Shown one piece after another: positions 11,277 to 19,066 of a DNA stretch of 64,000 bases; position 1 is the first letter of the stretch, and every line of letters starts with the position of its first letter. A program made the position numbers and the translations under genes. Location: the NCBI RefSeq assembly GCF_030165005.1, contig NZ_JASNNW010000024.1, positions 1 through 64,000 on the forward strand, written 5' to 3'. Source of the DNA: Blastococcus capsensis. GTDB taxonomy: Bacteria; Actinomycetota; Actinomycetes; Mycobacteriales; Geodermatophilaceae. The notes beneath the pieces were generated by a model. The model did not search any database. It saw nothing but the letters and a program-made list of their open reading frames with translations, and had not been told where the DNA came from.

Positions 11277-12692
11277 ATGTCGCGCCGCGCCAAGATCGTC
11301 TGCACCCTGGGTCCTGCCACCAGCTCCGCGGAGCAGGTGAACGCCCTCGTCGAGTCGGGGATGGACGTCGCCCGGCTCAACTTCAGCCACGGGTCCCACG
11401 AGGACCATGCGGCTGCGTACGGACTCGTGCGCGAGGCCTCCGACCGCGTGGGTCACGCGGTGGCCATCCTCGCCGACCTCCAGGGCCCCAAGATCCGTCT
11501 CGGCACCTTCGCCGAGGGACCGGTCACCTGGGTCACGGGCAGCCAGATCTGCATCACCGTCGAGGACGTGGCCGGGACCGCGGAGCGGGTCTCCACCACC
11601 TACAAGGACCTCGCCAACGACGTCCGCGTGGGTGACCGGCTGCTCGTCGACGACGGCAACCTCTCGTTGAGCGTGGTGCGCGTGGACGGCCCCGACGTGT
11701 TCTGCCTGGTGGTCGAGGGCGGCACCGTCTCCAACAACAAGGGGCTGTCGCTGCCCGGCGTCGCGGTCAGCGTGCCCCCGCTGTCGGGCAAGGACGAGCG
11801 GGACCTGCGCTTCGCCCTGCACCTGGGTGTCGACTTCATCGCGTTGTCCTTCGTGCGCTCGCCCACCGACGTCGCCCTGGTGCGGGACATCATGCGGCAG
11901 GAGGACATCTACGTCCCCGTCATCGCCAAGCTGGAGAAGCCCGAGGCCGTCCGGAACCTCGACGCGATCGTCGAGGCCTTCGACGGCATCATGGTCGCCC
12001 GCGGCGACCTGGGCGTGGAGCTGGCCCTGGAGCAGGTTCCGCTGGTGCAGAAGCGGGCGATCCAGGCGGCCCGGGAGCGCAACAAGCCGGTCATCGTGGC
12101 CACCCAGATGCTCGAGTCGATGATCACCAACTCCCGGCCGACCCGTGCGGAGGCCTCGGACGTGGCCAACGCGGTCCTCGACGGCGCGGACGCGGTGATG
12201 CTGTCGGGCGAGACCTCCGTCGGGCAGTACCCCATCGGCGCGGTGCGGACGATGGACCGCATCATCAGCGCCGTCGAGGGCGACCACCTGTGGGTGCCCG
12301 AGGTGGCGCGCCGGTCGCGGTCCCGTTCGGGTGCGATCGTCCGCGCTGCACGGGAGATCGGGGAGTCCTTGGACGTCAAGGCGCTGGCGACCTTCACGCA
12401 GACCGGTGAGACGGCCCGCCGACTGGCCGCGCTGCATCCCCGCCAGCCGCTGCTGGCGTTCACCGTGGACGCCCGGGTGCGCAGCCTGCTCGCCCTGTCC
12501 TGGGGGGTGGAGACCTTTCTGGTGCCTGCCGTGGAGCACACCGACGACATGGTGGCCCAGGTCGACTTCTCGCTGTTGTCGATCGGCCGCCTGAAGGTGG
12601 GTGACCGGGTCGTCGTCGTGGCCGGCAGCCCGCCGAACACCGTGGGTTCGACCAACCTCATCCGCGTGCACGAGATAGGTACCGACGCGTGA
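11277..12692 (+). CDS. pyk: Pyruvate kinase
   Basis: It converts phosphoenolpyruvate and ADP to pyruvate and ATP, the last step of glycolysis. The 471-residue protein opens with KIVCTLGPATSS. It has the substrate-binding ARLNFSHGSHEDH, the active-site segment KLEKPEAV followed by MVARGDLGVEL, and MLESMITNSRPTRAEASDVA. ATG 11277 is preferred because it starts the conserved N-terminus and is preceded by a leaderless-type -10 box with no Shine-Dalgarno. The end overlaps the thioesterase gene as GTGA. Confidence 0.97.
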   Translation: MSRRAKIVCTLGPATSSAEQVNALVESGMDVARLNFSHGSHEDHAAAYGLVREASDRVGHAVAILADLQGPKIRLGTFAEGPVTWVTGSQICITVEDVAGTAERVSTTYKDLANDVRVGDRLLVDDGNLSLSVVRVDGPDVFCLVVEGGTVSNNKGLSLPGVAVSVPPLSGKDERDLRFALHLGVDFIALSFVRSPTDVALVRDIMRQEDIYVPVIAKLEKPEAVRNLDAIVEAFDGIMVARGDLGVELALEQVPLVQKRAIQAARERNKPVIVATQMLESMITNSRPTRAEASDVANAVLDGADAVMLSGETSVGQYPIGAVRTMDRIISAVEGDHLWVPEVARRSRSRSGAIVRAAREIGESLDVKALATFTQTGETARRLAALHPRQPLLAFTVDARVRSLLALSWGVETFLVPAVEHTDDMVAQVDFSLLSIGRLKVGDRVVVVAGSPPNTVGSTNLIRVHEIGTDA

Positions 12693-13567
12693 GCGAGAGG
12701 CCGAAGGACACGCAGGCGGCGGCGCTGCTGTCGGTGCTCGACCTCGCCGAGCGGGAGACCGACGTCTTCGTCGGCAAGACGCCGAGCACCGAGCGGCAGC
12801 GCATCTTCGGCGGTCAGGTCGCCGGCCAGGCGCTCGTGGCCGCGGGGCGCACGGTCCCGGGGGAGCGGGGGGTGCACTCCCTGCACTCGTACTTCCTCCG
12901 GCCCGGCGACCCGTCGGAGGAGATCCGCTACGCCGTCGACCGCATCCGGGACGGCCGGTCCTTCTCCACCCGGCGGGTGATCGCCTGCCAGCGCCGCAGG
13001 GGCGAGGACGTCGCGATCTTCGCGCTGACCGCGGACTTCCACGCCGGCGAGACCGCCGTCGCGGAGCACTCGCTCCCGATGCCGCAAGTGCCTTGTCCCG
13101 GCGAGATGATGGGCACGGAAGAGATCGTCGCCCGGCACGGCGAGCGGGCGGCGTTCATGGCGGCGATGGGGCGGGTCGTCGAGCAGCGGTTCCTGCACGA
13201 CCCGTTCGCGGCGCCCCCCAAGTCGCCGCCGGACACGCAGTCGTGGACCTGGTTCCGGGTCGCGGGCGAGCTGCACGACGACCCGGTCGTGCAGGCCGCG
13301 GCTCTGACGTTCGTGAGCGACCTGACCTTGCTCTCGGCCGGATTCGCCCGGCTCGGCGGTGGCTGGCCGGACTTCGTGGGCGCGAGCCTGGACCATGCGG
13401 TGTGGTTCCACCATCCCGTGCGTGCCGACGACTGGCTGCTCTACGAGACCGACAGTCCCGCGGCGTCCTCCGGGCGGGCCCTGTGCTTCGGCCGCATCTG
13501 GTCGGCGGATGGAACGCACGTCGCCACCGTGGCCCAGGAGGGGCTCATCCGGTCACCGGACGCCTGA
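12689..13567 (+). CDS. tesB: Acyl-CoA thioesterase II (TesB-like)
   Basis: It hydrolyses medium- to long-chain acyl-CoA to free acid and CoA. The 292-residue protein has the double hotdog layout of TesB: an N-terminal hotdog with RIFGGQVAGQALVAA and HSLHSYFLRPGD, and a C-terminal hotdog ending FGRIWSADGTHVATVAQEG. The GTG start overlaps the pyk stop by 4 bp, so it is probably translated with pyk. It converges with the decarboxylase gene, with only 22 bp between the stops. Confidence 0.92.
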   Translation: MSERPKDTQAAALLSVLDLAERETDVFVGKTPSTERQRIFGGQVAGQALVAAGRTVPGERGVHSLHSYFLRPGDPSEEIRYAVDRIRDGRSFSTRRVIACQRRRGEDVAIFALTADFHAGETAVAEHSLPMPQVPCPGEMMGTEEIVARHGERAAFMAAMGRVVEQRFLHDPFAAPPKSPPDTQSWTWFRVAGELHDDPVVQAAALTFVSDLTLLSAGFARLGGGWPDFVGASLDHAVWFHHPVRADDWLLYETDSPAASSGRALCFGRIWSADGTHVATVAQEGLIRSPDA

Positions 13568-13589
13568 GTCCCTCACCAGGCCTGGTCGG

Positions 13590-15221
13590 TCAGGGCTGGT
13601 TCGCCTCCTGGCCGGGAGCTGCGGCGTCCGTGGCATCGCCGGTCGGCTGCTCCGGGTCGCCCTCGGCCTGCTCGCGCCCGGCCCGCTGCCGTTCGGCGTG
13701 TTCGCGCTCGGCCCGCTCCCGCTCCGCCGCGCGTGCCGCGGCCTGCTCGGCGGCCTGCGCGGCGAAGTCGGCGGCGAGCCAGTCGTGGCCCTCCTTCAGC
13801 AGCGTCCAGACCCGCTCGACGTGCGCCCGCGTCGTGGCGGGCGAGCCGACGGCCACCCGCAGCACCGGCTCGCGGTGCACGGTCGTGTGGGTGAGGAAGA
13901 CCTCGCCGCCGTCGTTGAGCCGGTCCAGCAGCGTCATGGTGGCGACATCGGCGTCGACGCCCTCCGGCCAGCGCGGCTTCAGGCAGACCAGCGACAACGG
14001 GTGCGGGGAGACGACGTCGAACCGCTCGTCGGCCTCGGCCCACCCGGCCAGCTCCTGGGCGAGGGCCACGTGATCACGGATGTGCGCCCGCAGCCCCTCG
14101 GCGCCGTACCAGCGGAGGACGAACCAGAGCTTCAGCGCACGGAAGCGGCGGCCCAGCGGGATCTGCCAGTCGCGGAAGTCGACGACCGCGCCGGCGTCCG
14201 TGGCCGAGTTGCGCAGGTAGTCGGGGAGGATCGAGAGCGCGCCGGTGAGGGCTGCACGGTCGGCGACCCAGAAGAGGGTGGCGTCGAACCCGGTGAGCAG
14301 CCACTTGTGCGCGTCGGTGGTGTAGCTGTCGGCCCACTCGACGCCGGCCTGCAGCTTCCGCAGCTCCGGCACGACGGCGCTGACGCCCGCGTAGGCGGCG
14401 TCGACGTGCAGCCAGACGCCGTACTTCTGGCAGATCGGCCCGATGGCGGCCAGCGGGTCGACGGCGGTGGTGGACGTGGTGCCCACCGTGGCGCAGACGA
14501 GCACCGGCCGGTAGCCGCGGGCCACGTCCCGCTCCAGGCGGGCAGCCAGCGCGCCGGTATCCATGGCGAGGTCGCCGTCGACCTCCACGATGCGGACGGC
14601 GTCGGTACCCAGGCCGGCGATGCGCACGGCCTTCTCCATCGACGAGTGCGTCTCGCTGGAGACGTAGACGGTGGCCCGTTCCGGCTGGACGCCCTGCCGG
14701 ACGGTCGCACCCCCGCTGGCCCGGTGCAGCGCCGCCAGGAGGGCGACCAGGTTGGCGCCGGAGCTGGAGTCCTGGACCACACCGCCGCCGGTGCCCGAGG
14801 AGCGGAAGGACGCCGGCAGGCCGAGGAGGTCGGCCAGCCAGTCCATGACGTGCTGCTCGAGCTCGGTGGCCGCGGGGCTGGTCACCCACGACATGCCCTG
14901 CACGCCGAGCCCTGCCGAGACCAGGTCACCGAGCACGGAGGGGCCGGAGGTGTTCGCGGGGAAGTAGCCGAAGAAGCCGGGGTGCTGCCAGTGCGTGACG
15001 CCGGGCATGACCACACGCTCGAGGTCGGCCAGGATCGCGTCGAAGGGCTCGCCCCGCTCGGGAGCCGCGGCCGGCAGCGAGGCGCGGACGTCGCCGGGGG
15101 AGACCTGCGAGCGCACCGGGAGGGAGCCGATCCGCGTCCAGTAGTCGGCGATCCAGTCGACGATCTCGTGCCCGTGGCGCCGGAACTGCTCGGGGGTCAT
15201 GTGCGGGGCAGGCTCGGTCAC
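13590..15221 (-). CDS. Group II pyridoxal-dependent decarboxylase (aromatic amino acid type)
   Basis: It probably decarboxylates an aromatic amino acid such as tryptophan, tyrosine or DOPA; the substrate cannot be read from the sequence. The 543-residue protein has the PLP lysine in TTDAHKWLLTGFD, the cofactor-binding HVDAAYAGV, and the N-terminal HPGFFGYFP typical of this family. The last 70 or so residues are an extra charged, Glu/Arg/Ala-rich, probably helical tail. GTG 15221 is chosen because a TAGTCT -10 box lies six bases upstream; ATG 15200 is the alternative. It stands alone on the minus strand. Confidence 0.88.
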   Translation of the reverse strand: MTEPAPHMTPEQFRRHGHEIVDWIADYWTRIGSLPVRSQVSPGDVRASLPAAAPERGEPFDAILADLERVVMPGVTHWQHPGFFGYFPANTSGPSVLGDLVSAGLGVQGMSWVTSPAATELEQHVMDWLADLLGLPASFRSSGTGGGVVQDSSSGANLVALLAALHRASGGATVRQGVQPERATVYVSSETHSSMEKAVRIAGLGTDAVRIVEVDGDLAMDTGALAARLERDVARGYRPVLVCATVGTTSTTAVDPLAAIGPICQKYGVWLHVDAAYAGVSAVVPELRKLQAGVEWADSYTTDAHKWLLTGFDATLFWVADRAALTGALSILPDYLRNSATDAGAVVDFRDWQIPLGRRFRALKLWFVLRWYGAEGLRAHIRDHVALAQELAGWAEADERFDVVSPHPLSLVCLKPRWPEGVDADVATMTLLDRLNDGGEVFLTHTTVHREPVLRVAVGSPATTRAHVERVWTLLKEGHDWLAADFAAQAAEQAAARAAERERAEREHAERQRAGREQAEGDPEQPTGDATDAAAPGQEANQP

Positions 15222-15227
15222 CAGCCG

Positions 15228-15233
15228 AGACTA
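15228..15233 (-). promoter_or_regulatory. Leaderless-type -10 box of the decarboxylase gene
   Basis: On the minus strand TAGTCT is followed by six bases and then GTG 15221. No ribosome-binding site precedes this start. Confidence 0.5.
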
Positions 15234-15248
15234 TTGCCCGCGACGAGC

Positions 15249-15351
15249 GGGCCCCGGAGGGGTCCTCGAGGAGCGAGGCGACGCAGGACGAAGACGCTGG
15301 AACGCGAGCCGCCCCGCGAGGCGAGCTGCCGAGCGGGGGCCGGAGGCTCCC
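15249..15351. repeat. Intergenic block with two GGA-loop hairpins
   Basis: GGGCCCC-GGA-GGGGTCC (15249-15265) and GGGGGCC-GGA-GGCTCCC (15335-15351) each form a 7-bp stem with one G-U pair and a GGA loop. Between them is a GCGAG-rich stretch like the other intergenic repeats of this window. No coding sequence is apparent. Confidence 0.45.
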
Positions 15352-15385
15352 CGAGGCAGCGCGGACAACGGCTCAATTCAAGCCG

Positions 15386-15427
15386 GGGGACGGCACTTGG
15401 CCGCGGTGCGATCCGGAGGATCGCAGT
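15386..15427 (+). repeat. GACGGCAC/GGA-loop hairpin element, copy B
   Basis: It begins GGGGACGGCAC and has the hairpin GCGATCC-GGA-GGATCGC at 15408-15424. Relative to copy A the fourth stem pair changes from G-C to A-T on both sides, so the fold is kept. It lies immediately downstream of the tRNA 3' end. Confidence 0.7.
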
Positions 15428-15439
15428 TACATTGCCGAG

Positions 15440-15513
15440 TGCCCCCGGTGCGACTCGAACGCACACTGCGCGGGTTTTGAATCCGCTCCCTCTGCCGATT
15501 GGGGTACGGGGGC
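15440..15513 (-). tRNA. tRNA-Leu (CAA), atypical short variable loop
   Basis: The acceptor stem is GCCCCCG/CGGGGGC with discriminator A. The D-loop AATCGGCAGA is like that of leucine tRNAs. The anticodon loop is TTCAAAA (anticodon CAA) and the T arm is GTGCG-TTCGAGT-CGCAC. The 3' CCA is not encoded. The variable region is only GCAGT, whereas leucine tRNAs normally have a long variable arm, and the top anticodon-stem pair is A-C. Identity as leucine rests on the anticodon and D-loop. Confidence 0.75.
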
Positions 15514-15575
15514 GCGCCGGGGGAGCCCGGCTGCGCGGAAAGCGTAGCGGGGCGGTGCGCGGTCCCCGACGTCGA

Positions 15576-15581
15576 TAGGGT
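15576..15581 (+). promoter_or_regulatory. Leaderless-type -10 box of pdtaR
   Basis: TAGGGT is followed by eight bases and the GTG at 15590, without a Shine-Dalgarno sequence. Confidence 0.55.
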
Positions 15582-15589
15582 CTTCCGAC

Positions 15590-16189
15590 GTGAGCAGTGA
15601 CCCGGTCCGCGTTCTGATCGCCGAGGACGAAGCCCTGATCCGGCTCGATCTCAAGGAGATGCTGGAGGAGGAGGGGTACAGGGTCGTCGCGGAGGTCGGC
15701 GACGGGCAGCAGGCGATCGATCGCGCCGAGGAGCTGCGTCCCGACCTGGTCATCCTCGACATCCAGATGCCGGTGCTCGACGGGCTGTCCGCGGCCGAGC
15801 GGATCGCCTCCGCGCGGATCGCGCCGGTGATCGTGCTGACCGCCTTCAGCCAGCGCGAGCTCGTGGAGCGTGCCCGTGACGCCGGGGCGATGGCCTATCT
15901 GGTGAAGCCGTTCTCCAAGAACGACCTCGTGCCGGCCATCGAGGTCGCCCGAGGACGGTTCGCGGAGATGACCGCACTGGACGGCGAGGTGCGCACGCTC
16001 GAGGAGCGGCTCGAGAGCCGCAAGGTCGTGGAGCGCGCGAAGGGCCGGCTGATGGCCCATCGCGGCATGACCGAGGGGGACGCCTTCCGGTGGCTGCAGC
16101 GCAACGCCATGGACCGGCGGACGAGCATGAAGTCGCTCGCCGAGGAGATCCTGTCCGGGGATGGGACCTGGCAGGGCGGTTCCGACTGA
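15590..16189 (+). CDS. pdtaR: ANTAR-domain response regulator, PdtaR type
   Basis: This is a cytoplasmic receiver protein that, in its family, pairs with the PdtaS histidine kinase and acts on RNA to antiterminate transcription. The 199-residue protein has receiver acidic residues in IAEDEA, phospho-acceptor D57 (LVILDIQMP), T84 and K106 (YLVKPF). A coiled segment leads to a C-terminal ANTAR domain (about 125-180) with VVERAKGRLMAHRGMTEGDA. There is no DNA-binding domain. GTG 15590 fits the leaderless promoter. The cognate kinase is not in this window. Confidence 0.93.
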   Translation: MSSDPVRVLIAEDEALIRLDLKEMLEEEGYRVVAEVGDGQQAIDRAEELRPDLVILDIQMPVLDGLSAAERIASARIAPVIVLTAFSQRELVERARDAGAMAYLVKPFSKNDLVPAIEVARGRFAEMTALDGEVRTLEERLESRKVVERAKGRLMAHRGMTEGDAFRWLQRNAMDRRTSMKSLAEEILSGDGTWQGGSD

Positions 16190-16334
16190 GCTCGCCGTGA
16201 CGCCGGGTGTGATCGGCCGCGGCGCACCGTTGCCGGCCCACCCGTCGGGTTCCGCGCGCTGTACCCGGGTGCGATCAAGGTCACGACCTCATCACGGTCC
16301 CTCCGCGGCCGGGCGCAACCCCGTGGTGGGCGGC

Positions 16335-16340
16335 TAGGTT
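16335..16340 (+). promoter_or_regulatory. -10 box upstream of the binding-protein gene
   Basis: TAGGTT lies about 85 bases before ATG 16424. The same hexamer stands upstream of livH on the other strand (22461-22466), which suggests matched expression of binding protein and transporter. Confidence 0.4.
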
Positions 16341-16423
16341 CTGCGCACCGATCGGCGTCCGCTCGGCGGTCGTCGCGCATGCGCGCCGGCGGCGGACGCA
16401 CTGATGACACTGGGAGTTGCTTG

Positions 16424-17767
16424 ATGCGCACTGGCACCACTGCCCGCAGCATCGCCGTCACCGGTGCCGCCCTGCTCGCGCTGACCGCCTGCGGTGGCGG
16501 CGACGAGGGCGGCGACACCACCAACGCCGGTGGTGACACCGGCAGCGGCGAGAAGCAGGTCAACGTCTACGGCACCGACGGCAACATGGGGAACGCCCTC
16601 GGCGAGTCCTTCACCACCGACGGAGCCCTGGTCGGGATGCGGGGTACTGCTCCGCTGACCGACCTGTCCTCCGACTTCCGGGATCGGCTCAACGCCATCT
16701 ACCCCGGTCTCCAGGACTACAACTACGCGGGTGAGACGTACGACGCGATCATCGTCAGCGCGCTGGCCTCACTGCTGGCCGGTAGCACCGATCCCGCGCA
16801 GTTCTCCCCTTACATCAACGGGGTGACCTTCGGCGGTGAGGCGTGCGCCAGCTTCACCGAGTGCAAGTCGATCATCGACCAGGGCGGCAACCCCGACTAC
16901 GAGGGCGTCTCGGGTCCGCTGGCCTTCACCGAGCCCGGCGAGCCCGCGGTGGCGAGCTTCGGCATCCTCCAGTTCGGCGAGGACAACACCCTCGACGACG
17001 AGGCCACCGAGTTCGAGCTCGCCGGTGACGCGGACAACGCAGCGAGCGACGAGGGGCCGGCTCCGGCTGCTCCGGGCGCCACGTCCGACGACCCCCTGGT
17101 CATCGGCACCCTGCTGCCCCTCACCGGTAACCTCGCCTTCCTCGGCCCCCCCGAGGTCGCCGGTGCGCGGCTGGCCGTCCAGGAGATCAACGAGGCCGGT
17201 GGCGTGCTCGGTCAGCCCGTCCAGCTCGTCGAGGGCGATTCGGGCGACGCCTCCACCGACACCGCCTCTCAGACGGTCAACCGTCTCCTGAACGAGAACG
17301 TCGACGTCATCGTCGGGGCGGCGTCTTCCGGGGTGAGCCTCACCGTCATCGACGCGATCACCCGTGCCGGTGTCGTCCAGATCTCCCCGGCCAACACCTC
17401 CGACCAGTTCACCGACTACAACGACAACGGGCTGTACTTCCGGACGGCTCCGCCGGACACCCTCCAGGCCCGTGCGCTGTCGGACCTGATCATCAACGAC
17501 GGCAACAACACCGTCGGGATCATGGCGCTGAACGACCCGTACGGCACCGGTCTGATGGAGAACACCGTGGAGAACCTGATCTCCGCGGGCCTGTCGGAGG
17601 ACAGCATCGAGACGCTGACCTACGACCCGCAGGCGGCGAACTTCGACTCCGAGATCCAGCAGATGGTGGAGTTCAACCCCGACGCCATCGTGGTCATCGG
17701 CTTCGAGGAGTCGGCGCGGATCATCGAAGGCCTCAACGCGGAGGGCATCGGCCCGGCGCGCAACTGA
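16424..17767 (+). CDS. Branched-chain amino acid ABC transporter binding lipoprotein, halves in swapped order
   Basis: A type I periplasmic binding protein (LivK-like) that would deliver branched-chain amino acids or similar ligands to LivHMGF. The 447-residue protein has a lipoprotein signal with lipobox LTAC (C23). The order is then abnormal. Residues 46-197 (VYGTDGNMGNALGE to SFGILQFGEDN) match the C-terminal part of the family. After a linker, residues 224-447 (LVIGTLLPLTGNLAFLG to ARIIEGLNAEGIGP) match the N-terminal part. In normal members IGP runs straight into VYGTDGN. The gene is thus a circular permutation behind an intact signal peptide, or an assembly error. ATG 16424 has GGGAG upstream. 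Confidence 0.85.
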   Translation: MRTGTTARSIAVTGAALLALTACGGGDEGGDTTNAGGDTGSGEKQVNVYGTDGNMGNALGESFTTDGALVGMRGTAPLTDLSSDFRDRLNAIYPGLQDYNYAGETYDAIIVSALASLLAGSTDPAQFSPYINGVTFGGEACASFTECKSIIDQGGNPDYEGVSGPLAFTEPGEPAVASFGILQFGEDNTLDDEATEFELAGDADNAASDEGPAPAAPGATSDDPLVIGTLLPLTGNLAFLGPPEVAGARLAVQEINEAGGVLGQPVQLVEGDSGDASTDTASQTVNRLLNENVDVIVGAASSGVSLTVIDAITRAGVVQISPANTSDQFTDYNDNGLYFRTAPPDTLQARALSDLIINDGNNTVGIMALNDPYGTGLMENTVENLISAGLSEDSIETLTYDPQAANFDSEIQQMVEFNPDAIVVIGFEESARIIEGLNAEGIGPARN

Positions 17768-17777
17768 GGTCGTCCGG

Positions 17778-17809
17778 CCGGCCCGCGTCATCACGGTGAT
17801 GCGGGTCGG
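17778..17809 (+). terminator. Probable terminator of the binding-protein gene
   Basis: A 13-bp stem (two G-U pairs) with loop TCACGG starts ten bases after the stop codon. Confidence 0.5.
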
Positions 17810-17821
17810 CTGAACGCCGGT

Positions 17822-17962
17822 CGCAGTGGGGGCGCCCCCCCCGGGGGGGGGGGGGCCCGGGGGGGGGGGGGGGGGGGGGGGGGAGGAACAGGGGGGGGCC
17901 GGGGGGGGGTCTCCCCCCGGGGCGCGGCGCCCCCCCCCCCGGGGGGGGCCCGCCCCACTGCG
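17822..17962. other. Low-complexity G/C tract flanked by inverted arms
   Basis: Between CGCAGTGGGG (17822-17831) and its exact reverse complement CCCCACTGCG (17953-17962) lie about 120 bases made almost only of long G and C runs. The outer arms suggest a real hairpin, perhaps a shared terminator for the converging genes. The homopolymer interior looks like poor-quality consensus rather than natural sequence. Confidence 0.6.
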
Positions 17963-18098
17963 CTGTCCGGGGCCGGGCGGTACGACTCAGCGGTAGCCGC
18001 AGGTGCGGGTCACGATCCAGCGGTAGCGGCGCGATCGGGAAACGGCCGACCGAGGGCCGCAGATGCCCTCTCACGGCCGTGCGAGCCCACAGACCGCT

Positions 18099-18130
18099 CC
18101 GGCGCCGTCCCCCGGGAGGGACGGCGCCGG
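18099..18130 (-). terminator. Terminator of the liv transporter operon
   Basis: CCGGCGCCGTCCC and GGGACGGCGCCGG form a perfect 13-bp stem with a 6-base loop, 21 bases beyond the livF stop. Confidence 0.65.
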
Positions 18131-18151
18131 ACGTGCGTGCGGGTGACGCGG

Positions 18152-19066
18152 TCAGTGCGCCTTGGCGAGTGTGCCGAGATAGAGCTCGATGACCTTCGGG
18201 TCGTGCATCAGCGATTCGCCGGTGGCCGTGTATGCGTTCCGGCCCTGGTCGAGGACGTAGCCGCGATCGCAGATCTGCAGACAGCGCCGGGCGTTCTGCT
18301 CGACCATGATGATCGAGACGCCGGTGGCGTTGATCCGCCGGCAGCGGATGAACACCTCGTCCTGGTAGACGGGGGAGAGCCCGGCCGACGGCTCGTCGAG
18401 CAGCAGCACCGAAGGATCCATCATCAGTGCCCGGCCCATGGCGACCATCTGCCGTTCGCCGCCGGACAGCGAGCCCGCCTTGCCCTTGCGCCGCTCACCG
18501 AGCAGCGGGAACAGGTCGACGACGTAGTCGAAGCGCTCCTTGAACGTCTTCGGCCGCAGGTAGACACCCATCTGCATGTTCTCCTCGATGGTCAGCGAGG
18601 GGAACACGTTGTTGTTCTGCGGCACGTAGCCGACCCCGAGGGACACCAGCCGGTGGGCCGGTGCGGAGGTGATCTCCTCTCCGCGCAGCGTCACCGAGCC
18701 GGACCGCACCGGGATGAGCCCGAACAGGGCCTTGAGCAACGTGGACTTACCGGCACCGTTCGGGCCGATGATGCCGACCAGTTCGCCGTCGTTGAGGTAG
18801 AAGTCGCACTCGTTGAGGATGTTCACCCCGGGCAGATAGCCGGCGACGAGCTCGTCGGCGCGGATCAGCGCGTCGCCGGCCAGCCGGACGTGCTCCCCGC
18901 GGGTGGCCGCCTGCTCGGCGGGTGAGAGGTCGCCGGCCGCCTCCGCTCGGCTGGGCCCCCGATCGACGGCCTCTGATCCGTCCCCCTGGTCGACCGGCCG
19001 GTCGAACTCGTACTCCGGGTCGGTGCTCTCGCGAGGGTCCTTGCCCTGACCGGGATCGATGGTCAT
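18152..19066 (-). CDS. livF: Branched-chain amino acid ABC transporter ATPase LivF
   Basis: One of two ATPases that power uptake through LivHM. The 304-residue protein has Walker A GPNGAGKST, signature LSGGERQM and Walker B LLLDEPSAGL. It carries an unusual acidic N-terminal extension of about 65 residues before the nucleotide-binding domain (ELVAGYLPGVNIL). ATG 19066 overlaps the livG stop as ATGA, which supports this long start. It is the last gene of the livHMGF operon and is followed by a strong hairpin. Confidence 0.93.
   Translation of the reverse strand: MTIDPGQGKDPRESTDPEYEFDRPVDQGDGSEAVDRGPSRAEAAGDLSPAEQAATRGEHVRLAGDALIRADELVAGYLPGVNILNECDFYLNDGELVGIIGPNGAGKSTLLKALFGLIPVRSGSVTLRGEEITSAPAHRLVSLGVGYVPQNNNVFPSLTIEENMQMGVYLRPKTFKERFDYVVDLFPLLGERRKGKAGSLSGGERQMVAMGRALMMDPSVLLLDEPSAGLSPVYQDEVFIRCRRINATGVSIIMVEQNARRCLQICDRGYVLDQGRNAYTATGESLMHDPKVIELYLGTLAKAH

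Noticed and set aside
18137-18925. Plus-strand ORF opposite livF
   Set aside because: It is a shadow of livF; the translation has no conserved motif and the real gene has a full ABC signature on the minus strand.
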